Source: Cellulomonas wangleii
GTDB taxonomy: Bacteria > Actinomycetota > Actinomycetes > Actinomycetales > Cellulomonadaceae
NCBI RefSeq assembly: GCF_018388445.1
Contig: NZ_CP074405.1
Coordinates: 2,170,001-2,234,000, forward strand
Reading direction: 5' to 3'
DNA length: 64,000 nt
Position numbers and translations under genes: made by a program. Shown here in pieces: positions 1-8,307 of this stretch. Position 1 is the stretch's first letter. Each line of letters starts with the position of its first letter. Below the pieces are notes generated by a model. It worked only from the letters and a program-made list of their open reading frames with translations, ran no database searches and had not been told where the DNA came from.

Positions 1-2606
1 ACCTCGTCGCGCTCCCCCGCGGCGACCTCGAGCACCAGCTCGTCGTGCACCTGCAGGAGCAGCCGCGAACGCAGCCCGCGCCGCGTGAGCTCGCCGTCCA
101 CCCCCAGCATCGCGACCTTGATGAGGTCGGCCGCGCTGCCCTGGATCGGCGCGTTGAGCGCCATCCGCTCGGCCGTCTCGCGGCGCTGCCGGTTGTCGCT
201 CGTGAGGTCCGGCAGGTAGCGGCGGCGGCCCAGCACCGTCGCGGTGTACCCGGTCGCCCGGGCCCGGTCCACGACGCTGGTCAGGTAGTCGCGCACCCCG
301 CCGAACCGCTCGAAGTAGTCGGCCATGAGCGCGGACGCCTCGGACACCTCGATCGACAGCTGCTGGGACAGCCCGTAGGACGACAGCCCGTACGCCAGCC
401 CGTAGCTCATGGCCTTGATCTTCGAGCGCATCGCGGGCGTGACCTCGTCCGTGGGCACGCCGAAGACGCGGGAGCCGACGTAGCTGTGCAGGTCCTCACC
501 CGAGCGGAAGGCCTCGATGAGCCCCTCGTCGCCGGACAGGTGCGCCATGATGCGCATCTCGATCTGCGAGTAGTCGGCCGTCAGCAGCGTGTCGTACCCC
601 GGCCCGACGACGAACGTGCGCCGGATCTGACGCCCGGCGTCGGTCCGGATGGGGATGTTCTGCAGGTTGGGGTCCGCCGAGGACAGGCGTCCGGTGGCGG
701 CGATGGTCTGCTGGAACGTCGTGTGGATGCGACCGTCGTCACCGACCGAGCGCAGCAGCCCCTCGACCGTCTGGCGCAGCCGGATGGCGTCACGGTGCGC
801 GAGCAGGTGCTCGAGGAACGGGTGCCCCGTGCGGGCGAACAGGTCGGTGAGTGACGCCGCGTCGGTCGTCCAGCCGGTCTTGATCCGCTTGGTCTTCGGC
901 ATCCCCAGCTGGTCGAACAGCACCTCCTGGAGCTGCTTGGGCGACCCGAGGTTCACCTCGCGCCCGATGACGGCGTAGGCCTCCGCCGCCGCGTCCTGCA
1001 CCTGCGCGTCGAACTCCCGCTCCAGCGACGCCAGGTCCTCGCGGTCCACCGCGATCCCGGTGCGCTCCATGCGGGCCAGCACGTCCTGCAGCGGCAGCTC
1101 GATGTCGGACAGGAGCATCCCTGCGCCCCGGTCGGCGACCTCGCCCCCCAGCACGTCGACGAGGTCGCGCACGGCGGCGGCGCGGACGGCCGCCCGACGC
1201 CCCTCGTCAGCCCCGTCCACCTCCAGGTCGAGCGCCCCCTGGCCGGCCGAGGAGTCGTCCGCTGCGACCAGCTCGCGGTGCAGGTAGCCGATCGCGAGGT
1301 CCGACAGGTCGTACGCGCGGCGGTCCGGCTGGCACAGGTACGCCGCGAGCTCGGTGTCGAAGGTGACACCGCGCAGCGGCAGGCCACGCCCCTCCAGCGC
1401 GTGCCAGGCCTCCTTCGCGGCGTGCAGGGCCTTGCGCCGCGACGGGTCCGCCAACCAGGCCGCGAGCGCGGCGTCGTCCACGGGGTCGATCGCCGTGAGG
1501 TCGTAGGCGACGGCCTGACCGTCGCCGTCGGCGATCGCCACGCCCCAGGCGTCACCCCGCGCCGGGGCACCGGTCCCCCGGACGTCGAGCCCCAGGACGT
1601 CGTCGGCACGCGCGTCGAGCCAGGCGCCCAGGCCGCCGACGCCGGTCTCGACCAGATCGAGCGCCGCGGCCGTGGCGACGCGCTCGTCACGGGTGTCGTC
1701 GGGCAGCATCGCGAACAGCCGGTCGCGCAGCGTCCGGAACTCCAGGCCGTCGAGGATCTCGTGCAGCGCGGCCCGGTCCCACGGGCGGACGGCGAGGTCC
1801 TCGGGGCCGACCGGCAGCTCGAGGTCGTCGAGCAGGTGGTTGAGCTCACGGTTGAGCGCGACCTGCTCGAGGTTCGCCCGCAGCGACTCCCCGGCCTTGC
1901 CGGTGATGCGCTCGGCGTTGGCCAGCACGCCCGCCAGCCCGTCGTAAAGGCCGATCCACTTGGCCGCGGTCTTGGGGCCGACGCCCGGGACGCCCGGCAG
2001 GTTGTCGCTGGTCTCCCCGACGAGCGCCGCCAGGTCCGGGTACCGCGCGGGCGGCACCCCGTACTTCGCCTCGACCGCCTCCGGCGTCATGCGCGCCATC
2101 TCGGACACCCCGCGCACCGGGTACAGCACGGTGACGGTCGGGCCCACCAGCTGGAACGAGTCGCGGTCGCCCGAGCAGATCGCCACGTGCATGCCCTGGT
2201 CGCGGGCCCGCGCGGTCAGCGTGGCGAGGATGTCGTCCGCCTCGAACCCCGGCTTCTCCAGGACCTGCACGTGCATGGTCGCCAGGAGGTCCTTGATGAT
2301 GTCGACCTGACCGCGGAACGGCTCGGGCGTGGCGGCGCGGTTGCCCTTGTACGACTCCAGCCGCTCGGTGCGGAACGTCGTCCGGCCGGCGTCGAACGCG
2401 ACCGCCACGTGCGTCGGCTCCTCGTCCCGCAGCAGGTTGGCGAGCATCGAGGTGAACCCGAACACGGCGTTCGTCGGCTGACCCGTCGAGGTCGCGAAGT
2501 TCTCCACCGGCAGCGCGTAGAACGCGCGGTACGCCATCGAGTGGCCGTCGATGAGGAGCAGTCGCGGGGTCGTCGAACCGGGGGTCGTTGGCTGGTCGGC
2601 ACTCAC
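1..2606 (-). CDS. polA: DNA polymerase I (5' part of gene, C-terminus beyond window)
   Basis: Replication and repair polymerase that removes RNA primers and fills gaps. Reading down from 2606 the protein opens with a FLAP-type 5' nuclease domain (LLLIDGHSMAYRAFY, then EADDILATL, GDRDSFQLV and GPKTAAKWI). A 3'-5' exonuclease-like domain follows, in which the usual catalytic acidic residues are not obvious, and then the polymerase A domain (ATGRLSSADPNLQNIP, DYSQIEMRIMAHLSG, QVHDELVLEV). The frame is still open at position 1, so only the last residues are missing. The GTG start at 2604-2606 is chosen because a TAGGTT hexamer lies exactly 7 nt upstream and no Shine-Dalgarno is seen, which suggests a leaderless mRNA. 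The gene is divergent from the thioesterase, with 19 nt between start codons. Identity is certain; the start is likely. Confidence 0.97.
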   Translation of the reverse strand, partial: MSADQPTTPGSTTPRLLLIDGHSMAYRAFYALPVENFATSTGQPTNAVFGFTSMLANLLRDEEPTHVAVAFDAGRTTFRTERLESYKGNRAATPEPFRGQVDIIKDLLATMHVQVLEKPGFEADDILATLTARARDQGMHVAICSGDRDSFQLVGPTVTVLYPVRGVSEMARMTPEAVEAKYGVPPARYPDLAALVGETSDNLPGVPGVGPKTAAKWIGLYDGLAGVLANAERITGKAGESLRANLEQVALNRELNHLLDDLELPVGPEDLAVRPWDRAALHEILDGLEFRTLRDRLFAMLPDDTRDERVATAAALDLVETGVGGLGAWLDARADDVLGLDVRGTGAPARGDAWGVAIADGDGQAVAYDLTAIDPVDDAALAAWLADPSRRKALHAAKEAWHALEGRGLPLRGVTFDTELAAYLCQPDRRAYDLSDLAIGYLHRELVAADDSSAGQGALDLEVDGADEGRRAAVRAAAVRDLVDVLGGEVADRGAGMLLSDIELPLQDVLARMERTGIAVDREDLASLEREFDAQVQDAAAEAYAVIGREVNLGSPKQLQEVLFDQLGMPKTKRIKTGWTTDAASLTDLFARTGHPFLEHLLAHRDAIRLRQTVEGLLRSVGDDGRIHTTFQQTIAATGRLSSADPNLQNIPIRTDAGRQIRRTFVVGPGYDTLLTADYSQIEMRIMAHLSGDEGLIEAFRSGEDLHSYVGSRVFGVPTDEVTPAMRSKIKAMSYGLAYGLSSYGLSQQLSIEVSEASALMADYFERFGGVRDYLTSVVDRARATGYTATVLGRRRYLPDLTSDNRQRRETAERMALNAPIQGSAADLIKVAMLGVDGELTRRGLRSRLLLQVHDELVLEVAAGERDE

Positions 2607-2612
2607 GGGTGC

Positions 2613-2619
2613 CAACCTA
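2613..2619. promoter_or_regulatory. Overlapping opposed -10 elements between polA and the thioesterase gene
   Basis: On the minus strand TAGGTT (2619 to 2614) ends 7 nt before the polA GTG. On the plus strand CAACCT (2613-2618), a weaker TANNNT-like match with A at position 2 and T at position 6, ends 7 nt before the thioesterase ATG. The two hexamers share five base pairs, so one short site could fire in both directions and give leaderless transcripts. The minus-strand element is the stronger match. Confidence 0.5.
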
Positions 2620-2625
2620 TCTGCC

Positions 2626-3030
2626 ATGTCCGACACCCCCTTCACCCTCCCGCCGACCGTCGACACCCTCCTGCACCGCATGGGCATCGAGATCACGCAC
2701 GTCGACGCGGACGGCGCGACCGGCACCATGCCGGTCAGCGGCAACACCCAGCCCTACGGCCTGCTGCACGGGGGTGCGTCGGCGACGTTGGCCGAGACCC
2801 TCGGCTCGCTGGCCGCGACGGCCCACGCCGGGGCGGGTCGCGCGGCGGTCGGCATCGAGCTCAACGCCACGCACCACCGCTCCGCGCGCGCCGGCACGGT
2901 CGTCGGCACCGCGCGCGCCCTGCACCGCGGCCGGTCGCTGGCGACCTACGAGGTCGTCGTGGAGGACGACGAGGGTCGGCGGCTCTGCACCGCACGCCTG
3001 ACCTGCATGCTCATCGACGCCCCGGCCTGA
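2626..3030 (+). CDS. Hotdog-fold acyl-CoA thioesterase (PaaI/MenI type)
   Basis: A 134-residue protein of the hotdog thioesterase superfamily, the usual size for these single-domain enzymes that hydrolyse acyl-CoA or aryl-CoA thioesters. The active-site helix region reads GLLHGGASATLAETLGS (about residues 42-58), matching the HGG-x-n-E/D pattern of PaaI-like enzymes, followed by the beta-strand segment GIELNATHHRSARAG. The substrate cannot be read from sequence. The ATG at 2626 is preferred over longer in-frame extensions because those would run into the polA start region. There is no Shine-Dalgarno, so a leaderless mRNA is likely. The 3' end overlaps the convergent GNAT gene by 85 nt. Confidence 0.85.
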   Translation: MSDTPFTLPPTVDTLLHRMGIEITHVDADGATGTMPVSGNTQPYGLLHGGASATLAETLGSLAATAHAGAGRAAVGIELNATHHRSARAGTVVGTARALHRGRSLATYEVVVEDDEGRRLCTARLTCMLIDAPA

Positions 3031-3626
3031 CGGGCTCGCTCGTCGTCCCCGGCCGCACGGGCGCGGGCCCGTCGCCGCCGCTCGATGAGGTCCTCGAGCC
3101 CCCGGGACGCCGGCCGGCGGGCCGTCACCGGCACGTCCTGCGCGAGCCGTCGCTGCAGGGCGGGGGTGCTGACGACGCGGTGCGCGGCCGCGGGGGCGAA
3201 CCCGAGCCGGGCCAGGAAGCGTTGCATGCCGCGCGACCCCGGCAGCGGCGCCGCGTAGACGTCGGTCGCACCCGCCGCCTCGGCGACCTCCGCGGCCGCC
3301 TGGAGCATCGCGTGGCCCAGGCCCCGGCGGCGGGACTGCGGCCGGACGTACACGGCGTCCAGGCTGAGGACCGTCGCGTCGGACAGCAGCCCGGGCCCCA
3401 GCAGCCGGCACAGGGCCATGCCCGCGGGCTCGCCGTCGCACGTCGCGACCAGCACGACCCCGTCCTGCACCGAACCGAGCACGGAGAGGTGCGCGCTCAG
3501 GCGCTCGCGGTCGTCGGAGCAGAGCTGGCGACCGAGACCCGACTCGTTCCGCGCCTGCAGGCAGAGATCGACGAGATCCTCGATGTCCGTCGACGAGGCG
3601 GGTCGGACGTGTACACCTGGCCGCAC
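2946..3626 (-). CDS. GNAT family N-acetyltransferase
   Basis: A 226-residue acetyltransferase of the GNAT superfamily, expected to move an acetyl group from acetyl-CoA to an unknown amine. The acetyl-CoA loop is visible as VRPQSRRRGLGHAML (the R/Q-x-x-G-x-G/A motif), preceded by the beta-strand SLDAVYV and followed by a C-terminal GFAPAAAHRV segment. The GTG at 3624-3626 is chosen because GGGAGG sits 6 nt upstream; an ATG at 3698 in the same frame lacks such a site. The last 60 or so residues (RRRRARARAAG, then SRRPSSSSTTTS) are low-complexity and come from DNA shared antisense with the thioesterase gene, so the natural stop may once have been earlier. Confidence 0.82.
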   Translation of the reverse strand: MRPGVHVRPASSTDIEDLVDLCLQARNESGLGRQLCSDDRERLSAHLSVLGSVQDGVVLVATCDGEPAGMALCRLLGPGLLSDATVLSLDAVYVRPQSRRRGLGHAMLQAAAEVAEAAGATDVYAAPLPGSRGMQRFLARLGFAPAAAHRVVSTPALQRRLAQDVPVTARRPASRGLEDLIERRRRARARAAGDDERARQAGASMSMQVRRAVQSRRPSSSSTTTS

Positions 3627-3806
3627 TGCGGGCCTCCCGGGACGAGGTCGTGACTCCTGGCGCACCGTCCCCCGGCCCGTGCGCCCTGCACCGATCATGG
3701 CCCACCGGACGACGTCTGCCTAGGGGGAGCATCCACCCCAGCCCGGTGAACCGGGACGAAAGCACCGGGACCGGCCGCCGCGGCCGCGCCGATCGGTCGC
3801 GATTCA

Positions 3807-3820
3807 CTACCGATCGGTAG
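3807..3820. promoter_or_regulatory. 14-bp palindrome upstream of the liv operon (operator-like)
   Basis: CTACCGATCGGTAG is a perfect inverted repeat lying 130 nt upstream of the livH start, in an otherwise gene-free stretch (3627-3949). Its size and symmetry resemble TetR-family operators. A nearby GATCGGTCGCGAT (3791-3803) repeats part of the core. No regulator gene is adjacent, so the cognate factor is unknown. Confidence 0.4.
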
Positions 3821-3841
3821 GCAACCCTCGCGCATACGTAA

Positions 3842-3869
3842 TGAACAGGACACAATCCCTGCCTATCGT
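3842..3869 (+). promoter_or_regulatory. Possible livHMGF promoter
   Basis: TGAACA (3842-3847) and TATCGT (3864-3869) with a 16-bp spacer form a plausible sigma-70-type promoter about 80 nt upstream of livH. Other TA-rich hexamers nearby (the TACGTA region just upstream) could serve instead. The rest of 3627-3949 shows no convincing gene. Confidence 0.35.
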
Positions 3870-3949
3870 CTGCTGACCGTGGGCGAGGGCCCATCCCACC
3901 GTGCGGCGCCGAGGCGTCAGCGCCCGACCCACCAGGACGGAGGTCAGAC

Positions 3950-5392
3950 GTGCGAGCAGTCGCGTGCCGGGACCGATCCGTCGCCCTGCGTCGAGGAGCC
4001 GCCGGCCTGCTGCTGGCACTCCTCACCGCCCTGTCGACGCTCGTCGTCGTCGGACCGGCGCACGCGGCGACCGCCCCCTGCAGTCCCGACGACGCCACGG
4101 CGTGCCTCAACGTGACCGTGACGGTGCCCGGCACCGGACCCGCGGCGGGTGTCGGCCTGACCGTGGAGGGCGAGGGCGAGCCGGTCCAGGCGACCACGGA
4201 CGACGCCGGGAAGGCGTCGGTCGCGCTCACGGCCGCCGGCGACTACACGGTCACGGTGGACGAGGCGACCCTGCCGGCGGGCACGACGCTGAAGGACCCG
4301 GCGGCCAACCCCGCGACCGTCACGGTCGCGCTCGGACGTGCCGCCGGACGGATCGTGCAGCTGCTGCCGCCCGGGGCCGAGGCCGGCGCCGAGGCGACGC
4401 CGACGGACGACGCCGGTGCGACGGCGACGCCGGAGGACGCCGACGCCGCGGCCGGCGACGCCGAGGCGGGAGCCGAGGCCGAGTCGAGCGCGGAGGCGTC
4501 CGCCGCGCCCGGCACGAACCGCTACGCCCAGCTCCTGCTGGCCGGGACCGTGTTCGGCCTGCTGCTGGCGCTCGCGGCGCTCGGCGCCAACCTCATCTAC
4601 GGCACCACGGGGCTGTCGAACTTCGCGCACGGTGAGCTGGTGACCCTCGGCGGCATGGTCGCGTTCCTCGCCGTGCAGCGCGCGCACCTGCCGCTGTGGC
4701 TGGCCATCGTCCTGGCCACCGCCGCCGGCGCGCTCCTGGGCTGGTTCCTCAACCGGTTCCTGTTCCGCCCGCTGCGACGGCGCGGCGTCGGGATCACCCA
4801 GCAGATGATCGTCACGATCGGTCTGTCGCTCGCGCTGGTGTCCGCGTACCTCTTCTTCTTCAGCGCGCAGCCCAAGCCCGTGGTGTCGGCCATCTCCCAG
4901 CGCATGCAGCTCGGCCCGGTGCAGATCTCCGCGCAGTCGCTGGTGTCGGTCGGCATCGCCGTCGTGGTGCTCACCCTGGTCGCCTTCGTCCTGGCCCGCA
5001 CCCGGATGGGACGCGCGACGCGGGCGGTGTCGGACAACCCCGCACTCGCTGCGGCGACCGGCATCAGGGTGGAGTCCGTCATCAGCCGGGTGTGGGTGGT
5101 CTCGGCCGCGCTCGCCTCGCTGGGCGGGGTGCTGCTGTCGCTCTACCTCAACACGACCCGTTTCAACTTCGGCTCGACCCTCCTGCTGCTGATGTTCGCA
5201 GCCATCACGCTCGGCGGGCTGGGCTCACCGCTCGGCGCCGTCATCGGGGCCCTGGTCATCGGGCTCGTGGTGGAACTGTCGACGATCGTCCTGCCCAACG
5301 ACATGCGCTACGCGAGCGCGCTCGTCATCCTCATCCTCGTCCTGCTGGTGCGACCGCAGGGCATCCTCGGGCGCGCCGAGCGCATCGGCTAG
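3950..5392 (+). CDS. livH: Branched-chain amino acid-type ABC permease with N-terminal extracellular domain
   Basis: A 480-residue LivH-family permease, far longer than the usual 290-300. Residues 1-40 form a signal peptide ending GPAHA. The next 100 residues hold a Cys pair (CSPDDATAC) and beta-rich sequence resembling a carboxypeptidase-regulatory or transthyretin-like domain (GVGLTVEGEG, DDAGKASVALTAAGDYTV). An Ala/Glu/Asp linker (about 143-185) follows, then the permease core (GTTGLSNFAHGELVTLGG, the conserved LivH signature, and GGLGSPLGAVIGA). The GTG start has GGACGGAGG 6 nt upstream. It is first in a four-gene operon with livM, livG and livF. The transported substrate could be branched-chain amino acids, urea or an aromatic compound; the sequence does not decide. 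Confidence 0.9.
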   Translation: MRAVACRDRSVALRRGAAGLLLALLTALSTLVVVGPAHAATAPCSPDDATACLNVTVTVPGTGPAAGVGLTVEGEGEPVQATTDDAGKASVALTAAGDYTVTVDEATLPAGTTLKDPAANPATVTVALGRAAGRIVQLLPPGAEAGAEATPTDDAGATATPEDADAAAGDAEAGAEAESSAEASAAPGTNRYAQLLLAGTVFGLLLALAALGANLIYGTTGLSNFAHGELVTLGGMVAFLAVQRAHLPLWLAIVLATAAGALLGWFLNRFLFRPLRRRGVGITQQMIVTIGLSLALVSAYLFFFSAQPKPVVSAISQRMQLGPVQISAQSLVSVGIAVVVLTLVAFVLARTRMGRATRAVSDNPALAAATGIRVESVISRVWVVSAALASLGGVLLSLYLNTTRFNFGSTLLLLMFAAITLGGLGSPLGAVIGALVIGLVVELSTIVLPNDMRYASALVILILVLLVRPQGILGRAERIG

Positions 5393-5404
5393 CGGGAGAT
5401 CGCC

Positions 5405-6391
5405 ATGGACTTCGGACAACTGGCCACCAACGTCCTCACCGAGATGCTCGGCCCGACGGCGATCGCCTACGCGCTCGCCGCGATCGGGCTGAACATCCAC
5501 TTCGGGCTCACCGGCCTCATCAACATGGGTCAGGCCGGGTTCATGCTGCTCGGGGCCTACGGCTTCGCCATCTCCACCATCCAGGGCGCGCCGGTGTGGC
5601 TGGCGTTCCTCGTCGCGATCGTGGCGGCGGTCCTGTTCGCCCTGCTCCTGGGGCTGCCCACCCTCAAGCTGCGGGGCGACTACCTGGCCATCGTCACCAT
5701 CGCGGCGGCCGAGATCGTCCGCATGATCGGGCGGTCGACCGCGCTCACCGAGCTGACGGGTGGCGCGGAGGGACTGACCGGCAACTCCTTCAAGGCGGCG
5801 TTCCAGGACGCGTCACCGTTCCCCGACGCGCGATGGACGCTCGGCCCGATCACGCTGGCGACGAACACGTCCAACTCCTGGTGGCTGCGCATCGTCGGCT
5901 GGGGCCTGGTCCTGCTGGCGTGCCTGCTCGTGTGGCGTCTCGTGCGCAGCCCGTGGGGCCGCGTGCTCAAGGGCATCCGTGAGGACGAGGACGCGGTGCG
6001 GGCACTGGGCAAGAACGTCTACGGCTACAAGCTGCAGGCGCTGGTGCTCGGCGGGGTCTTCGGTGCGCTGGGCGGTGTGGTGTTCGTCCTGGCCAGCTCG
6101 GTGCAGGCCGACTCCCTGGGACGCCCGGTGACCTTCAACACCTGGACCATCCTGCTGCTGGGAGGCGCTGCCACCGTCCTGGGACCCGTGCTGGGCTCGT
6201 TGCTGTTCTGGGCGTCGCTCGTCTTCGTGCGGGGGTTCCTGCGGGGCGTCATCCCCCCCGACACGCTCTCGGTGCAGCAGATCGAGCAGATCGGCTGGGT
6301 CCTCGTCGGACTGACGCTGATGGCGCTCATCGTCTTCCGACCCCAGGGCATCCTGGGCGACAAGAAGGAGCTGGCGATCAATGCCCGTTGA
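5405..6391 (+). CDS. livM: Branched-chain amino acid-type ABC permease, second subunit
   Basis: A 328-residue polytopic permease that pairs with LivH to form the membrane channel of the importer. The conserved family segments are NIHFGLTGLINMGQAGFM (about residues 31-48), LRGDYLAIVTIAAAEIVR and LGGAATVLGPVLGS near the C-terminus. The length is normal. The ATG at 5405 follows the livH stop by 12 nt, with GGGAGATCGCC in between supplying the ribosome site. The 3' end overlaps livG by 11 nt, so the two are probably translationally coupled. Confidence 0.93.
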   Translation: MDFGQLATNVLTEMLGPTAIAYALAAIGLNIHFGLTGLINMGQAGFMLLGAYGFAISTIQGAPVWLAFLVAIVAAVLFALLLGLPTLKLRGDYLAIVTIAAAEIVRMIGRSTALTELTGGAEGLTGNSFKAAFQDASPFPDARWTLGPITLATNTSNSWWLRIVGWGLVLLACLLVWRLVRSPWGRVLKGIREDEDAVRALGKNVYGYKLQALVLGGVFGALGGVVFVLASSVQADSLGRPVTFNTWTILLLGGAATVLGPVLGSLLFWASLVFVRGFLRGVIPPDTLSVQQIEQIGWVLVGLTLMALIVFRPQGILGDKKELAINAR

Positions 6392-7328
6392 CGAGGTCGT
6401 CCAGCAGGCGAGGCGCGACCTCGCCCCCGTCCCCCGCGTCCCCGGCGCCCCGAAGGCCGACGCGATGCTCGTCGCCGACGGCGTGCGACGCAGCTTCGGT
6501 GGCGTGAACGCCGTCGACGTCGAGCACCTCGAGGTCCAGCGGCACGTCATCACGGCCCTCATCGGACCGAACGGCGCCGGCAAGACCACGTTCTTCAACC
6601 TCATGACCGGTTTCGACAAGCCCGACGCGGGCCGCTGGGACTTCGACGGCACCCCCCTGGCCGGGGTGGCCGCGTCCCGGGTCGCGAAGACGGGCATGGT
6701 GCGCACGTTCCAGCTGACCAAGGCGCTGGCGCGCATGACGGTGCTGGACAACATGCGCCTCGGCGCGCGGTCGCAGCCCGGCGAGGGTCTGTTCACAGCC
6801 CTCGTCAAGCCGCTGTGGGCGCCCCGCGAGCGGGAGATCACCGACAAGGCGATGACCCTGCTGGAGCGCTTCAAGCTCGACGCCAAGAAGGACGACTTCG
6901 CCGGGTCCCTGTCCGGTGGGCAGCGCAAGCTGCTCGAGATGGCCAGGGCGCTCATGTCCGACCCGACGCTCGTCATGCTCGACGAGCCCATGGCGGGCGT
7001 GAACCCGGCGCTGACCCAGTCGCTGCTCGGCCACATCACCGACCTGCGTGACACGGGGACGACCGTGCTGTTCGTCGAGCACGACATGCACATGGTGCGG
7101 CACATCTCCGACTGGGTCGTGGTGATGGCGCAGGGCCAGGTCGTGGCGGAGGGTCCGCCCTCGGAGGTCATGGCCGACCAGGCCGTCATCGACGCGTACC
7201 TCGGCGCCCACCACGACATGGACCTCGGTGACGACACCCTGCTCGACGAGGGCAGCGTGATCGACGCCGAGGCCGACGCCGAGGCGGCCGCCGAGGTCAC
7301 CACGTCCCCCGAGGAGAAGGCACCGTGA
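6381..7328 (+). CDS. livG: Branched-chain amino acid-type ABC transporter ATPase
   Basis: A 315-residue cytoplasmic ATPase of the LivG group. It has Walker A GPNGAGKTTFFNL (about 64-76), the ABC signature LSGGQRKLLEMARAL, Walker B LVMLDEPMAGV, where the Ala-Gly-Val after DEPM is typical of LivG, and a switch histidine in FVEHDM. An extra 30-residue N-terminal segment rich in Pro and charged residues precedes the ATPase domain, and an acidic tail (DAEADAEAAAE) closes it. The start at 6381 lies inside livM. The stop overlaps the livF start by 4 nt. Confidence 0.93.
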   Translation: MPVDEVVQQARRDLAPVPRVPGAPKADAMLVADGVRRSFGGVNAVDVEHLEVQRHVITALIGPNGAGKTTFFNLMTGFDKPDAGRWDFDGTPLAGVAASRVAKTGMVRTFQLTKALARMTVLDNMRLGARSQPGEGLFTALVKPLWAPREREITDKAMTLLERFKLDAKKDDFAGSLSGGQRKLLEMARALMSDPTLVMLDEPMAGVNPALTQSLLGHITDLRDTGTTVLFVEHDMHMVRHISDWVVVMAQGQVVAEGPPSEVMADQAVIDAYLGAHHDMDLGDDTLLDEGSVIDAEADAEAAAEVTTSPEEKAP

Positions 7329-8140
7329 CCGAGACCGCCGCACCGGCGCTGCACCGCGGCGCCCCCGAGGGTGAGCCGCTCCTGCACGCGGACCGGCTCG
7401 TCGCCGGCTACCTGCCCGGGGTGAACATCCTCCAGGAGTGCTCGCTCGTCCTGCACCCCGGGGAGCTCGTCGGCATCATCGGGCCCAACGGGGCCGGGAA
7501 GTCGACGCTGCTCAAGGCGCTGTTCGGTCTGGTGAGCATCCGCGAGGGCGGGCTGACCCTCAAGGGCGAGGACATCACCAACCTGCGCGCCGACGCACTG
7601 GTGGGCCGCGGTGTCGGCTTCGTCCCGCAGACCAACAACGTCTTCCCCAGCCTGACCATCGAGGAGAACCTGCAGATGGGCGTGTACCAGGCGCCCCAGA
7701 AGTTCTCCGAGCGGCTCGAGGTGGTCCTCGACCTGTTCCCGGAGCTGACGCACCGGCGCAAGCAGCGGGCGGGCGCCCTGTCCGGCGGCGAGCGGCAGAT
7801 GGTCGCCATGGCGCGCGCCCTCATGCCCGAGCCGTCGGTGCTCCTGCTGGACGAGCCCTCCGCGGGCCTGTCCCCCGTGCGGCAGGACGAGGCGTTCCTG
7901 CGCACCCGGCGCATCAACAAGGCCGGGGTGTCGGTCGTGATCGTCGAGCAGAACGCACGCCGCGCGCTGCAGATCTGCGACCGGGCGTACGTGCTGGACC
8001 AGGGCCGCAACGCCTACTCGGGGCCCGGCCGCGAGCTCATGCACGACCCGAAGGTCATCGAGCTGTACCTGGGGACCCTCGCGACGGACGTGGACGCCGC
8101 GCGTGCCGTCGAGCGGGAGACGCGCGAGTCCGGGGCCTGA
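7325..8140 (+). CDS. livF: Branched-chain amino acid-type ABC transporter ATPase, second subunit
   Basis: A 271-residue LivF-type ATPase that partners LivG. It shows Walker A GPNGAGKSTLLKALFG, signature LSGGERQMVAMARAL, Walker B VLLLDEPSAGLSP and switch VIVEQNARRAL. The GTG start overlaps the livG stop (GTGA). The family is normally about 235 residues; the extra length is a short N-terminal Ala/Pro/Glu segment and about 15 residues after the core. It is the last gene of the operon; a repeat pair and a strong terminator hairpin follow. Confidence 0.93.
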   Translation: MTETAAPALHRGAPEGEPLLHADRLVAGYLPGVNILQECSLVLHPGELVGIIGPNGAGKSTLLKALFGLVSIREGGLTLKGEDITNLRADALVGRGVGFVPQTNNVFPSLTIEENLQMGVYQAPQKFSERLEVVLDLFPELTHRRKQRAGALSGGERQMVAMARALMPEPSVLLLDEPSAGLSPVRQDEAFLRTRRINKAGVSVVIVEQNARRALQICDRAYVLDQGRNAYSGPGRELMHDPKVIELYLGTLATDVDAARAVERETRESGA

Positions 8141-8218
8141 CCGCCGCACCCGCTGGCAGGCGGGTCCTCGGTGGGCCGGCGACCGGTCGGGCCGTCAGGG
8201 ACGTCGTGGTGCCGCGGC

Positions 8219-8294
8219 GCGGTGCGACGCCGGCTCGTGCCCGCTCGACGCGAGCCGCGCGCGGTGCGACGCCGGCTCGTCCCCGCTCGACGCG
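8219..8294 (+). repeat. Two 34-bp direct repeats downstream of livF
   Basis: The 34-nt unit at 8219-8252 recurs at 8261-8294 with one mismatch (period 42). Both units carry the motif TGCGACGCCGGCTCGT. The pair lies between the livF stop and the shared terminator. No coding frame across it looks real. It may be a slippage or recombination duplicate with no function. Confidence 0.6.
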
Positions 8295-8307
8295 GTCCGG
8301 GCGCGCG

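Noticed and set aside
1278..3653. A 791-codon plus-strand frame over polA and the thioesterase
   Set aside because: Antisense shadow of polA; composition is Arg/Gly/His-rich with no motif, and two well-supported genes occupy the region.
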